From positions 25,037 through 89,036 of the forward strand of contig NZ_JAHKPT010000017.1 in the NCBI RefSeq assembly GCF_018860635.1: a stretch of DNA of 64,000 nt. The letters run 5' to 3'. The DNA comes from Aliiglaciecola lipolytica. GTDB taxonomy: Bacteria; Pseudomonadota; Gammaproteobacteria; Enterobacterales; Alteromonadaceae. The notes below the pieces were generated by a model. The model saw only the letters and a list, made by a program, of their open reading frames with translations. It did not search any database and was not told the origin of the DNA. This document shows, one piece after another, positions 27,341-37,269 of this stretch (within the stretch, counting starts at the first letter, position 1; every line of letters starts with the position of its first letter). The translations under genes and the position numbers were made by a program.

Positions 27341-28531
27341 GTGTTAAAAGAAATTTCAATTGATGAATTGAAGCCAGGCATGTACGTTCAAGCTATTGTT
27401 GAGCAGCGTGGCAATATGAAAATCAAAAGCCAAGGAAAGGTGACTAAACGCGCTATTGTCAGCCAGTTGAAAAAAAAAGGCATCATCCGACTTCTTATTG
27501 ATCCTAGTAAAGAGTTTACTCCAGAGCCTGAACCAGACGTAGATAATCAACCCTCAGAAGAACAAAAACAGCCCACTAAACGCAGGGGACATATTACTTT
27601 TGACAGTGAAATTGCAGTTGCTAAGCAATTACACGACAAAGGTAAAGTAATTCAAAATAGGATGTTTAAGTTGGTAGCCAAAGGCTTACCAATTGATTTA
27701 AAACTGCCTAGAGAATTTACTGAACAACTTGTTGGCTCTATCGATCGTAACCCCAACGCGCTGATGTGTTTAACTAAAATACGTGAAAAAGACAGTTATC
27801 TGTTGGAGCATTCCCTTAACGTGGCGATATTGCTTGCGAATTTTGCGCAATTTATTGGCTTACAAGAAATTGAAGTGCAAGAACTCGCGTTAGCCGGCTT
27901 TTTACACGATATTGGTAAAATTAAAATACCAGATAGTATTCTGCACAAGCCCGGCCGACTTACCGATCAAGAAATGAATATTATGCGCGATCACGTCTTT
28001 CTTGGGATTCAAACCTTAGAAGAAATGGGATTACCTGAACACATTATAAAAATCATGTCAGAGCATCACGAACGTCTGGATGGTTATGGGTATCCAGAAG
28101 GTTTACGAGGGGATGAAATTAGCTTATATGGCCGCATGATAGCCATAGTCGACACTTATGATGCGATAACAGCCGATCGCTGTTACAAATCAGGCATGTC
28201 TTCTCAAAAAGCCCTCAAAATATTACTGGCTGACTCACCTGTGATGTACGATCAGCCCTTAGTGCAAAAGTTTATTAAATGTGTTGGCGTCTACCCTGTA
28301 GGCAGCCTAGTGAAGCTAAACAACGAACAAGTGGGTATGGTGGTCAGTTGCAATGAATTGGCACCATTGAAACCTGTTGTGAAGATCTTTTATTCTGCCC
28401 GCACTGGAAATTATTTACCAATCAAAGAGATCGACTTGACCCAAAGCCAAATGAAGGTTGAAAAGGGGGTCAAGCCCAGCCAATTCGACATCGACTTTAA
28501 TCGTTACTTTGAAGAAAATATAGCCATCTAG
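27341..28531 (+). CDS. HD-GYP c-di-GMP phosphodiesterase (DUF3391-HD-GYP)
   Basis: The protein is 396 residues: an N-terminal DUF3391 domain (about 1-100, KEISIDELKPGMYVQAIV) and an HD-GYP domain with the metal-site HDIGK (189-193) and HHERLDGYGYP (242 onward). All ligands look intact, so it should hydrolyse c-di-GMP to GMP. It starts at GTG 27341 with CGG-rich upstream and only a weak ribosome site. It is a single gene, followed by an imperfect hairpin. It opposes the two diguanylate cyclases of this window. Confidence 0.93.
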   Translation: MLKEISIDELKPGMYVQAIVEQRGNMKIKSQGKVTKRAIVSQLKKKGIIRLLIDPSKEFTPEPEPDVDNQPSEEQKQPTKRRGHITFDSEIAVAKQLHDKGKVIQNRMFKLVAKGLPIDLKLPREFTEQLVGSIDRNPNALMCLTKIREKDSYLLEHSLNVAILLANFAQFIGLQEIEVQELALAGFLHDIGKIKIPDSILHKPGRLTDQEMNIMRDHVFLGIQTLEEMGLPEHIIKIMSEHHERLDGYGYPEGLRGDEISLYGRMIAIVDTYDAITADRCYKSGMSSQKALKILLADSPVMYDQPLVQKFIKCVGVYPVGSLVKLNNEQVGMVVSCNELAPLKPVVKIFYSARTGNYLPIKEIDLTQSQMKVEKGVKPSQFDIDFNRYFEENIAI

Positions 28532-28571
28532 CATTTAGTGCAAAATACATATTGTATTAGCACTTAGATGC
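28531..28571. terminator. Imperfect hairpin between convergent genes
   Basis: GCAT-AGTGC...GCACT-ATGC can pair around AATAC/GTATT with a few mismatches. It lies between the HD-GYP stop and the convergent small gene on the other strand. There is no good T run, so the assignment as terminator is weak. Confidence 0.35.
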
Positions 28572-28595
28572 CTTTTGCGATTGGCTGGCTACTGG

Positions 28596-28784
28596 CTATT
28601 TACCCGACTGATAAGCGCAACGCAATATTTCGCGCATTTGGTCGTCGGTGATGTGTGACGGACACAGGCCCTTATCTACTAACTCTTCTTTTACACATTC
28701 CACTGGCTTATCGGCAATGTTAGCGCTGTGCTTTTTGACATAACGTGTTAAATTTTGCTGCAACTTACGAGTTAAACAAGACAT
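28596..28784 (-). CDS. Small basic hypothetical protein
   Basis: This 62-residue frame encodes a basic, soluble, two-cysteine-plus protein (MSCLTRKLQQNLTRYVKK ... KGLCPSHITDDQMREILRCAYQSGK) with amphipathic helical character. CAGGTGA upstream of the ATG is a usable ribosome site. I do not recognise the family. Its codon pattern and good start support a real gene. Confidence 0.5.
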   Translation of the reverse strand: MSCLTRKLQQNLTRYVKKHSANIADKPVECVKEELVDKGLCPSHITDDQMREILRCAYQSGK

Positions 28785-29084
28785 ACTTCACCTGATACTT
28801 CTGGGGTTACCAATCAAAAAAACTGTACTATTCTTATACAGCATAAATCGAACCATGTTTGATATGTTATTTAAAAACAAAAGGTTAAGTGTTTTTGGTG
28901 GGGGAGGTGTTTTAGACGCTTGTCAAAAAGTCTGACAGAAAGTGTCAAATATACATCTGATTCAATGAAAGTTATGCACTGAGGTTCGGGTCACTCTGTT
29001 AGAGTTACCCACAGAAGAATCAAACAACCTGGCTAACCTCAATGCAGGTTTTTTTAATCATTAATTAAATTATTAGGTTTTAAT
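28785..29084 (+). other. Intergenic region with candidate small RNA or leader
   Basis: This 300-base gap before the hybrid kinase has no coding frame. It contains a purine-rich stretch, a hairpin GGGT-ACTC/GAGT-ACCC at about 28988-29010, and a terminator-like hairpin AACCTG...CAGGTT (29026-29050) followed by seven T. Two stems ending in a U tract suggest either a small RNA or a leader with attenuation. Confidence 0.45.
29026..29055 (+). terminator. Intrinsic-terminator-like hairpin upstream of hybrid kinase
   Basis: AACCTG (29026-29031) and CAGGTT (29045-29050) pair across a 13-base loop and are followed by T at 29051-29055, continuing the TT of the stem. It sits about 30 bases before the kinase start, with no gene before it that it obviously serves. 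Confidence 0.5.
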
Positions 29085-31706
29085 TTGAAGCCAATTTTAG
29101 GCAGACGCAAACATTTAATCTGGACTCCATTACAAATTAAAATATTTGTGCTGGTGGTTAGTTTGTTTAGCATGGTGTTCGCGTTAACTCTGCTGAGTAT
29201 ATACAACGCTGCCTATAATCAGGCTGAACGTCAATTTTTGTCTCGTTTGAACGTGGGCCGCAATGTATTTTTAAACGAGTTGGCGAATGCCAAATCGCAA
29301 CTTGATCTAAATGTAGAAACGGTTTCCAAAGACTGGGCACTGCGCAGTGCCATTGGACAAGGAGAAGATGAGGAATCTATCCGTACTATTTTATTTAACT
29401 TTGGGAGCCGCATAGACGCAGATATTGCCCTAGTGTTAGATAAAAAGTTTAAGCTTATTTCCCAGTATGGTGGGCAGGACAGTCAAGTTGCCCAAGCCTT
29501 AGGCCGAGAACTGAGTGACGAACAAAAACACCAAGCTTGGATCACTATGATGGGAGAACAGCCGTTTTTGGTTTCCGCTGAGCCTATTCGTGCTCCCGGC
29601 GTGATTGGCTGGTTAATCATGGGTAAAAAGCTCAACTTAAGCCTGTTCGAGCGAATTAAAAGTTTAATTTCTCTTGATATCAACCTTACTGTTGTCAGCG
29701 ATAATCAAGCACTGCTTCCGCTATCGACTATTGATAACGACGAATTGTTAAATGATGCTATAAGAAACGCCAGTCTAATGTTGCCAGACGAAAATCGCGC
29801 TATCGAGTTTCAAACGGTAGACACCCATGACACCGTATTATTGCCATTTGTGCTGTTTGAAGATAATCGTCGACAGTTTGTCGTGGTATTGCAAGACTCC
29901 ATTCAGACTTGGTTGAATACCTTACGACAATTTATGCTCGAGTTACTGCCATTCTTCGCGGTGGGTTTATTGTTAGCGGTGATTGGTTCCTACTATATTG
30001 CGCGCAGTATCACTCGACCCGTAGGTCGACTGCTGGATGCGGCTAAATTGGTCGCCAGCGGCAAATACAGTGATGCAATTCAGGTATCCGAAAAAAGTGA
30101 ACTTGGCGAATTGGCGCTGGAGTTTGGCAACATGCAGCAAGCTGTTATGCAGCGTGAACAAAAGATAAAAGATCAGGCCGAAGAAATCAGGCAAACCAAT
30201 AAAGCCAAATATCAAATTGAAATTGTGCAAAAAGAGCAGGAGTTGGCGAAGTCTGCCAATGAAGCTAAAAATCGGTTCTTAGCCAATGTCAGCCACGAAA
30301 TACGCACACCGTTGAACTCCATTATTGGATATACCCAAGTACTAGATGATAGCCAAGCAAGCGTTCAGGAAAAACAGCAAGCAACGCGAGCGATAAACAG
30401 TAGCGGCCAATATCTGTTAAATATTATTAATGATGTTTTGGATTTATCTAAGATTGAGGCAGGCAAAATCCACCTGCAAAATATCGATACGTGCACCGTC
30501 AGTTTATTAAATGAAGTGCAGTCCTACATGCGCCGTTTTGCTGAAGAAAAAAGCTTGCAGTTCAATTTGCAACTGCACTTCCCGTTGCCCCATTATATCA
30601 ATACAGATCCCACTCGATTGAAGCAAATATTGCTTAATTTGTGCAACAACGCCATTAAATTCACCGACCAAGGCCAGGTGGAGTTGCAGGTTTATTTTGA
30701 TAGTTATAAACGACGTTTAATTTTTGTCGTGTCTGACAGTGGCGTGGGCATGAGTGAAGAGCAACAGTTGCGCCTGTTCACCGCCTTTTCTCAAGGAAGT
30801 TCTGCGATTAATCGTAAATATGGAGGCACAGGACTCGGTTTATATATCAGCAAACAACTGATTGAAATTATGGGGGGGCATATTAAAGTCACCTCTCAAG
30901 AGGGCGAAGGTAGCCAGTTCGCTGTTTATTTACCTTGGTCTGAAGCCCGCAATAAGGCAATGCTAACATCCCAAAAAGAAGCCGATGATATTGCCCAGCA
31001 GTACCAACACAACGACCTAAAAATACCACGCCTATCGGGACATATTCTGTGTGTGGATGATAACCAAGACAATTTACAGTTAGTCGCCTATTTACTCAGA
31101 AAAACCGGTGTGAAAATTAGTTTAGCAAGCAGCGGCATTGAGGCACTAGAGCTTGCGAAACGACATAACTTCGAATTGGTATTAATGGACATGCAAATGC
31201 CCGATATGGACGGTTTAGAAACAACTCGCAGATTGTTAAGTTCGGGTATTCAATGTCCTATTTTGATGCTCACCGCCAATGTTGATAGCGAAAGTATTAA
31301 ACAAGTGATGCAGGCAGGGGCAACAGGGCACTTTGGTAAACCCATTAAGACCGAGGCATTTTACGCTAAATTAAGTGAGTTGATGGATTTGCGTACGCAT
31401 AATCCAATAGAGCACCAAACCTCTCAGCCTAGCAGCGAGTTTGAGCGATTAATTGAAGACTACAAAGCTAGCTTTGGGACCAAAATTAGCGATATCCAAA
31501 GCGCTGTTGAACAGCAAAATTGGAATGAAGTGCAGCAACTTATGCATAAATTAAAAGGCTCTGCGGGTAGCTACGGATTCGACCGTATAAGTGAATTAGC
31601 GAAACAAGTGGAAGATAATTTAACTCAGCAACAATCTGAAGATGCCACCGCAAGCCTAACGCAATTAATTGAATTGATGAGAGATACACGCGCCGAAAAA
31701 AGGTAA
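29085..31706 (+). CDS. BarA-type hybrid sensor histidine kinase
   Basis: The 873-residue protein has a membrane helix at about 22-45, a periplasmic double-Cache-like sensor (about 50-285), a second helix (about 285-310) and a HAMP domain. These are followed by HisKA with H404 in HEIRTPLNS, HATPase (NNAIKFTDQG; DSGVGMS; GTGLGLYI), a receiver with D702 in LMDMQMPDMDG and a C-terminal Hpt with H821 in MHKLKGSAGSYG. This is the full His-Asp-His phosphorelay layout. It has no DNA-binding output, so an unlinked response regulator must receive the phosphate. It starts at TTG 29085 with AGGT upstream. Confidence 0.93.
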   Translation: MKPILGRRKHLIWTPLQIKIFVLVVSLFSMVFALTLLSIYNAAYNQAERQFLSRLNVGRNVFLNELANAKSQLDLNVETVSKDWALRSAIGQGEDEESIRTILFNFGSRIDADIALVLDKKFKLISQYGGQDSQVAQALGRELSDEQKHQAWITMMGEQPFLVSAEPIRAPGVIGWLIMGKKLNLSLFERIKSLISLDINLTVVSDNQALLPLSTIDNDELLNDAIRNASLMLPDENRAIEFQTVDTHDTVLLPFVLFEDNRRQFVVVLQDSIQTWLNTLRQFMLELLPFFAVGLLLAVIGSYYIARSITRPVGRLLDAAKLVASGKYSDAIQVSEKSELGELALEFGNMQQAVMQREQKIKDQAEEIRQTNKAKYQIEIVQKEQELAKSANEAKNRFLANVSHEIRTPLNSIIGYTQVLDDSQASVQEKQQATRAINSSGQYLLNIINDVLDLSKIEAGKIHLQNIDTCTVSLLNEVQSYMRRFAEEKSLQFNLQLHFPLPHYINTDPTRLKQILLNLCNNAIKFTDQGQVELQVYFDSYKRRLIFVVSDSGVGMSEEQQLRLFTAFSQGSSAINRKYGGTGLGLYISKQLIEIMGGHIKVTSQEGEGSQFAVYLPWSEARNKAMLTSQKEADDIAQQYQHNDLKIPRLSGHILCVDDNQDNLQLVAYLLRKTGVKISLASSGIEALELAKRHNFELVLMDMQMPDMDGLETTRRLLSSGIQCPILMLTANVDSESIKQVMQAGATGHFGKPIKTEAFYAKLSELMDLRTHNPIEHQTSQPSSEFERLIEDYKASFGTKISDIQSAVEQQNWNEVQQLMHKLKGSAGSYGFDRISELAKQVEDNLTQQQSEDATASLTQLIELMRDTRAEKR

Positions 31707-31824
31707 GGATAGTTTCGCTAATCTCACAGAGTTGACGCATTAGTGTTAATCTTTGCGTTTAGATAGACTCTAATTCAGTCGCGTTTTTAGCCAACAAGCG
31801 CAAATCTAAAGACAAGGAAGTAAC

Positions 31825-32295
31825 TTGAAAGTACTCGTTTTCTTACTGCTAGCCACTATTCTGCTGACCGCATGCAGCAAACAACTAAGCGTTGATACGC
31901 TTTATGCAAGTTGTCGAGATAAAACCGAACACTCCATCGTAATCTACATGGCGCAATTTCAGGTACTAAACGATATTAGCGGTGAAGAGCTCATCGGCTT
32001 GTTTGATTCAAAAGTGAGTAAAACTGAAAGTGTCGATCTATGCCAATGTTTTGTCAGCAAGTTTAAAAAACAAAGCGTCGAGGTACAAAATAAAACCCTA
32101 GCGGACATCCAATCGATTAATGAGCAGCTAAAGCCAGAACTAAAACTATTTGCTAAAAAAGGCATACTCGGCAGAATAAGCTATCGAGATGAATATCAAA
32201 AAATTGAGAGCTTTATGCCAAAAATAGCCAATATTAAACGCTTAATTAGGCAGGCAAGCGAGAACAAATACAAGCAGCAAAGGTGTTTGTTGTAA
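31825..32295 (+). CDS. Hypothetical lipoprotein
   Basis: The 156-residue protein has a lipoprotein signal (LLATILLTACSKQ; Cys17) and a mature helical domain with several cysteines (SCRDKTEHS, DLCQCF, RCLL). A CxC pair is present near residue 72. I do not recognise the family. It starts at TTG 31825 with AAGGAAG upstream. It is a single gene, convergent with the TonB receptor gene at 32321-35368. Confidence 0.7.
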   Translation: MKVLVFLLLATILLTACSKQLSVDTLYASCRDKTEHSIVIYMAQFQVLNDISGEELIGLFDSKVSKTESVDLCQCFVSKFKKQSVEVQNKTLADIQSINEQLKPELKLFAKKGILGRISYRDEYQKIESFMPKIANIKRLIRQASENKYKQQRCLL

Positions 32296-32320
32296 TCCAT
32301 TTTTTTCGCAACTAAACAGA

Positions 32321-35300
32321 TTAATATTTATATAATAAACCCACATAAAACGTACGACCGCTGGTAGTTGAGTTGTACGCTCGATCGGTCGAATCACTGT
32401 ATTGCTCTTCTCGTTGATTAGTAAGGTTTTGTGCTTCTAAGCTGAATTGCCACTGCTGATTCAACTGCAAGCTAAAACTCGCATCAATATATAAGGTGGA
32501 ATGAAAACCAGTTTCATCTTCGTCTTGTAAAGTCATTGGATTGACTTGATGGATATAATTGTCTCGATAGGACGCTGAAATCCGCCCACTAAGGGTTTTG
32601 TCGTCGTAATATAATGTTACCGCAGCGGTTTTTTTCGATAAATAAGGTAACGCCTTTTGAAACAAAAACTCAGCGTCGTTATTGTAGTAATTCTTCGTTC
32701 CATCCGTATAGTTAAAGTGGCCAATTAGGCCGACGTGTTGCCATCTAGATGTTAAATACGACCACTCGTAGCGCAGCATTGTTTCAAAACCCAATAGAGA
32801 AACTGACTCAGCATTTTGATTAGTGACCAGAGTAATGACAGAGCTGTCAGATAGATTGTTAGATTGCCATTTGTTTTCTAGTCCCGTTTCAGCGAGTGTT
32901 AATGATCTTGCGTGTGGTGCAATAAAATCATCAATCGATTTGTAGAAAGGCGTTACTGAAAATGATACGTGATCTCTTGCTTCCCATTCTAACGAGACGT
33001 CAATATTCGTCGAGGCATAGGGTTTCAAGTCTGGATTTGAGGCATACATAACTTGGTCGGTAGGGTCATATTCAGCATAGCCCTTCAAATCGCTAAGTGA
33101 AGGACTGGCTAAATTACGAGACAAACTGAATCTAACCGCATAGCTTAACGATGGTCGCCAAACCACATTCACACTGGGCAACCAATTTACATGTTTGTTG
33201 CTATGCTCAAGACGGGAAAATTCATTCACAACATCTGTTGTTTCTTGTTGGTAACGACTGCCTGCCACCACTGTAAACTGCTTGTATTGCCACTTTAATG
33301 TAAAAAAAGCAGATGATTTTTGTTCTGTTAAGTCGTCATCAAACTGTTCAATCAAAGCAACATTATTCGTTAGTGAATAGGGATCAATTCCAAAGTGCTG
33401 AATGGCATCGTGGGTTTGCAAGCCTAACCAACTAACGTTAGGATGAGAATCAACTAGCTGGGTATATTCCATGGGTAAGGATTGTGCTGTTGTTGACCAT
33501 GCATCTAACAATAAATTAGTTTGATATATAGATAATGTTTGGGTGTCAAAGGTCGTGTGTTCAGCTCCAAATTGCCATAACAGGTTAGGTGTGAATTGAT
33601 ATTTTAAGGCTATTCTGCCGTGTTGGTAGCGGGTCGTCGCAAAATACTCTTCTAGATCAATTTCTCGCATTTCCCAAAGATCTCGCTGAGTTAGATCACT
33701 TGCATATTGAATATCCGCAAAAAATCGGTCAGCGCGGTAATCGATACTAATATCTGACATGCCTTGGGTATAAATCTTATTGCTGGTGGGAATTTCAAAG
33801 TCAGATTTCTCTAATCCTATCAGTAACGCCAATGACCATTTTTCCGATAGGTTAAATGCGCTGTTAAATACCGCTTGTTTATAGGTTGTTTTGGTATCTT
33901 GGGATCGGCTTTCCGTTGCTACTCTGGCATTGTTAAAAGCACTGTAGACTAGCTCGTTATTGGCGTTCAACTGGGCATCAACGAATTCGGTTATGCCAGG
34001 TATTATAGGTGTTGATTGATCGCCTCGTGGATATAGGTGAAACTCATTTCTAGTTGCCCCTAACGCTGCGTGTAAAATGTCTAAACGTGCTGAAGACTTC
34101 TCATCTTGGTATTCCAAGGCCAAGTTTAGCCCTCGCCGTTGTTGTTCGCTTCGCCATAACGAATAACGATTGCCTCGCGGCATAATAACTTCATTGTTGG
34201 CGAAGCTTTGTTGTACCTCGGGAGCTAAGGCGTCTAGTGAAATTCCGGTAGGTGTGATTGCCCGCCATCTAATCGTATTTGCACCGCGTTCCTCTACGAA
34301 CCTTTTTCCATAAGAGGCGGACAATAATGCCCCCCAATTACCCCATGTATTGGAGATTAAACCTGTTATACGGGGCGCGGTGTTATCAGAATATTCGTTC
34401 TTTCCAAGTTGTGGAGCGAGCACAAATTGAAATCCTTTTTGCGCAAATGGACGATTAGTTTGCAGTGCTAACGTACCCGCTAGCCCGCCAGTAGTTTGTT
34501 CTGCACTATAGGATTTTAGCACTTGCGCTTGACTGAATAGTTCAGATGAAAACACGTTGAAATCTAATGACCGATCATGTTGTTTTTGCACACGACTGTC
34601 CATCGGCGAATCGTTGTTTGCCAGCACGGGCATGCCATTTATGGTAACTAAGGTAAAATCAGGAGAAGTTCCTCGAAGCGAGACTTGGCGACCTTCCCCT
34701 GCTTCTCTGGTGATCACCACCCCTGGAATTCTTTGCAATGACTCGGCCATATTAATATCGGGATAATTCGCCATATCGTCAGATACTAAAGCATCTGACA
34801 CCGCCACTGTGTGGGTTTTTATCTGTTTCGCTTTATCTAATGAAGCTCGCAGACCCGTTACTATGATTTCATCGATGTTGCTTTTTGCTGTGTTGGGGAG
34901 GTTTTTTACGGCTCGGGATAATTCAATGCCATGGGGGGTGATAGCGTACTTCCATGGGCTTTGGCGGGTCATTTTCTCTAGAGCGGCTGAAAGACTATAT
35001 AAGCCTTCGATATTTACTTTATTTTCGCTGTTATTGCCGACGCCATTGATCACAAATGGGACTTGATAAACTAAGGAGATGCGTTTTATCGCCGCCTCAA
35101 TCGAGCTGTTTTGGATCTGAATAAATTGTTTTTTTTCAGTGTTTGTCTGCAAATACTGGGTGTTTTTAGCCATGGCCGAGGGCAAACAAAAAAACACACT
35201 GAGTATTAACCCGTTTACCGGGGCATAACGGCGGTATTGCCGATTATTGTATCTACTTTTAATGGCGAAACTAAATCCTAGCATTAACAATAAAGCATTT

Positions 35301-35368
35301 AGAAAACCGAATGCATATTGAATAAAGGTGTTTTTACTAATTGCTAAGCAGGATTTTGTCGGCTTCAT
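32321..35368 (-). CDS. TonB-dependent receptor with STN signalling domain
   Basis: The protein is 1015 residues. After a long N-terminus with an extra hydrophobic segment and a signal-like stretch ending SAMA comes an STN domain (about 85-155, FIQIQNSSIEAAIKRISLVYQVPFV). A TonB-box-like IDEIIVTG and a plug follow (RIPGVVITREAGEGRQVSLRGTSPDFTLVTINGMPV), and then a barrel ending YVGLLYKY. The plug wording is that of the large Xanthomonas/Caulobacter-type receptor family. The STN domain and the adjacent FecR and sigma genes make it a FecA-like transducer. Its start overlaps the FecR gene by 32 bases. The true start may be further downstream than the ATG used here. Confidence 0.88.
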   Translation of the reverse strand: MKPTKSCLAISKNTFIQYAFGFLNALLLMLGFSFAIKSRYNNRQYRRYAPVNGLILSVFFCLPSAMAKNTQYLQTNTEKKQFIQIQNSSIEAAIKRISLVYQVPFVINGVGNNSENKVNIEGLYSLSAALEKMTRQSPWKYAITPHGIELSRAVKNLPNTAKSNIDEIIVTGLRASLDKAKQIKTHTVAVSDALVSDDMANYPDINMAESLQRIPGVVITREAGEGRQVSLRGTSPDFTLVTINGMPVLANNDSPMDSRVQKQHDRSLDFNVFSSELFSQAQVLKSYSAEQTTGGLAGTLALQTNRPFAQKGFQFVLAPQLGKNEYSDNTAPRITGLISNTWGNWGALLSASYGKRFVEERGANTIRWRAITPTGISLDALAPEVQQSFANNEVIMPRGNRYSLWRSEQQRRGLNLALEYQDEKSSARLDILHAALGATRNEFHLYPRGDQSTPIIPGITEFVDAQLNANNELVYSAFNNARVATESRSQDTKTTYKQAVFNSAFNLSEKWSLALLIGLEKSDFEIPTSNKIYTQGMSDISIDYRADRFFADIQYASDLTQRDLWEMREIDLEEYFATTRYQHGRIALKYQFTPNLLWQFGAEHTTFDTQTLSIYQTNLLLDAWSTTAQSLPMEYTQLVDSHPNVSWLGLQTHDAIQHFGIDPYSLTNNVALIEQFDDDLTEQKSSAFFTLKWQYKQFTVVAGSRYQQETTDVVNEFSRLEHSNKHVNWLPSVNVVWRPSLSYAVRFSLSRNLASPSLSDLKGYAEYDPTDQVMYASNPDLKPYASTNIDVSLEWEARDHVSFSVTPFYKSIDDFIAPHARSLTLAETGLENKWQSNNLSDSSVITLVTNQNAESVSLLGFETMLRYEWSYLTSRWQHVGLIGHFNYTDGTKNYYNNDAEFLFQKALPYLSKKTAAVTLYYDDKTLSGRISASYRDNYIHQVNPMTLQDEDETGFHSTLYIDASFSLQLNQQWQFSLEAQNLTNQREEQYSDSTDRAYNSTTSGRTFYVGLLYKY

Positions 35369-36338
35369 AGATCACAGTGAATTGGTGCGCGCTGGCAATT
35401 AGGGCTAACGACTGTTCGGCCTTATCAAGTGGGAAACGTCCACTAATTTTGCGATCAAGCAGTTCTTGAGAAGCAATTTCTACAGGCTGTTCAATGTAAC
35501 GTTGCATATGCGCTACTACGTCTTGCAGCGGTTGTTGTTCGACTTCCAGCCAACCGCCGCGCCAAGCCGGTAGCATAGGTAGCTGTTTGGATGGCAATCT
35601 ACTGGCTTGTCCATTTTCGAGCAGAAGTTGTTCGCCTTTGGTTAGAGTGAACACGTCATCTGCGTTTATTTGCACTCGCCCCTCATAAACGGTAACCAAG
35701 GTGCGAGCATTGGTATGGTCTACATCAAATGAGGTGCCTAACACACGTATTTGCATGTCCCCCACATCAATGACAAACGGACGATTTTTATCTTTGGCAA
35801 CATCAAAATATATTTGCCCTTGCTCCATTAGCGCATATCGAGACGTACTGGTTTGCTGCACATTTAGTTGGCTATTCGCATTCAAGTGAACTTGTGTACC
35901 ATCTTGCAAAACTTGAGAGGAGCGAGCACCTACAGGGGCTTGAATTTGCTGTTGATAAACTGCGTGGGGTGCAGCGACTAATGGCGACGAATCATCGGGC
36001 TTATTTTGCAAAAACAATAAAAAAGCGCTAATAAGCGCGATACAGAACAGGCTCGCGGCTATGTTGGTTGGATTGAATTGATAGAAACTAAAAGTATGGG
36101 CTTTGTGGTTATTCTGGGACTTATTCCTGACCGCGTTTTTATCATCTGTGCTAGGTTTTTGACTAACATTCATTGCCGCAGTCAGTTCTGCTGATTGCAT
36201 TAGTTGACTGATTTTGCGGTAAGCCTCTGCATTTTTGGGCGTGGTTAACCAGCGCTCAAATTCTACAGTTTGTTCAGCGTTAAGAGAGTCCTGTTGATCA
36301 AACCAATCTGCGGCTTGCTCTATTGTATGTTTATTCAT
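35337..36338 (-). CDS. FecR-type anti-sigma/sigma regulator
   Basis: The 333-residue protein has an N-terminal cytosolic DUF4880 domain (IEQAADWFDQQDSLNAEQTVEFERWLTTPKNAEAYRKI), one membrane helix at about 92-110 and a periplasmic FecR domain (QIQAPVGARSSQVLQDGTQVHLNANSQLNV; VRVLGTSFDV). An STN-binding C-terminal domain follows. It should relay receptor occupancy from the STN domain to the ECF sigma factor. It lies between the sigma and receptor genes in the usual order. Confidence 0.92.
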   Translation of the reverse strand: MNKHTIEQAADWFDQQDSLNAEQTVEFERWLTTPKNAEAYRKISQLMQSAELTAAMNVSQKPSTDDKNAVRNKSQNNHKAHTFSFYQFNPTNIAASLFCIALISAFLLFLQNKPDDSSPLVAAPHAVYQQQIQAPVGARSSQVLQDGTQVHLNANSQLNVQQTSTSRYALMEQGQIYFDVAKDKNRPFVIDVGDMQIRVLGTSFDVDHTNARTLVTVYEGRVQINADDVFTLTKGEQLLLENGQASRLPSKQLPMLPAWRGGWLEVEQQPLQDVVAHMQRYIEQPVEIASQELLDRKISGRFPLDKAEQSLALIASAHQFTVIYEADKILLSN

Positions 36339-36422
36339 GTACTGTTCTCAATGTACCAGATGATTTTGCATCAATTTCTTTATTAAACGTCTAAACATAA
36401 GGAAAGGTGACAATTTTTATGC

Positions 36423-36923
36423 TCATTTCCAATCATTTTTTTCCGCGCATAAAGCAATATCTACCATGGCACGATTAATGTGTTTTTTTACAGCCTCTAA
36501 CGACAACCCCAGCTCCGTTGCAATTGCTTCTCTGCTCATCCCCTCTAGGCGGCGCATTCTAAATACTTGTTGTCTTAAGGGCGGCATCTCATCCATTACC
36601 TTTGACAGTATTTTTACTTGCTCGAGTTTAATGAAATCATCTTCTAATCGCTGACCTTGTGTATACTCGTCGACCATATCAGATTGGCTTAGATGTTTTT
36701 TTTCCGTACGCCAATGATCAAATAAAGCCGATTTAGCAACTGTAATTAAGTAAGCCAGTGGATTATTCAACCTTTGTTCTGAATCTTGTTTTAGGTTATT
36801 TCGAATCGTTCGCAACATGGTTTCTTGCAGCACGTCATTGGTCACATCAGCGTTTTGTGTTCGCGCGTGTACAAAGGTTCTGATTTTCGGCATCAGCTTA
36901 ATGAAAGGATCGTTTTTTTTCAT
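36423..36923 (-). CDS. ECF sigma factor (FecI-like)
   Basis: The 166-residue protein has sigma region 2 (FVHARTQNADVTNDVLQETMLRTIRNNL... NPLAYLITVAKSALFDHWRTE) and region 4 with a helix-turn-helix (MPPLRQQVFRMRRLEGMSREAIATELGLSLEAVKKHI). It heads the fecI-fecR-receptor operon on the minus strand and should direct RNA polymerase to the receptor promoter when the surface signal is present. A gap of 84 bases precedes the FecR gene. Confidence 0.92.
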   Translation of the reverse strand: MKKNDPFIKLMPKIRTFVHARTQNADVTNDVLQETMLRTIRNNLKQDSEQRLNNPLAYLITVAKSALFDHWRTEKKHLSQSDMVDEYTQGQRLEDDFIKLEQVKILSKVMDEMPPLRQQVFRMRRLEGMSREAIATELGLSLEAVKKHINRAMVDIALCAEKNDWK

Positions 36924-37269
36924 AACAGTATTCGCTCGAACTTATAAAGTCGAAATACGAGGCAATCCTAACCCTATATTTGGTGACACCAATAACACTT
37001 TGAAATTTATCTAAAAGTAAGACAAAACTGCTCAGTGAAAATTTGCTAGTCAGGCCAATCAATAGTCAGCATTACAACCACGCGGGAGCGCGATAATACG
37101 GTTTTATTGTGACAATTTAGTGACAAATTGGCGTTGAAAAAATATATAAAAAAACCTGTCCCCTTATTAATTTTAGCGCCGTCTTATGCGCAGAGAACCT
37201 TGATGGATATCGCCAACTTGAAGCCTGATATTCGCCATGAAAATTACTTTTATTAATGAGGAAACAGCC
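36924..37269. promoter_or_regulatory. Divergent control region: sigma operon / phosphoesterase
   Basis: This 346-base gap contains the 11-base-period direct repeat GTGACA (37109-37114 and 37120-37125). Read on the minus strand, it matches the TGTCA-N-TGTCA spacing of a Pho box. On the plus strand the second GTGACA is also a -35 for TATATA at 37143-37148 with a 17-base spacer. A short GC hairpin near 37081-37091 (CGCGGGAGCGCG) lies upstream. No coding frame was seen. Confidence 0.45.
37120..37148 (+). promoter_or_regulatory. Candidate promoter of the metallophosphoesterase gene
   Basis: GTGACA (37120-37125), a 17-base spacer and TATATA (37143-37148) form a good sigma-70-type promoter about 120 bases before the gene. 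The -35 lies inside the direct repeat that resembles a Pho box. Confidence 0.5.

Noticed and set aside
32321..36923. Iron-uptake label for the FecI/FecR/receptor set
   Set aside because: No Fur box or siderophore gene was seen and the neighbour is a phosphoesterase, so the substrate is left open.
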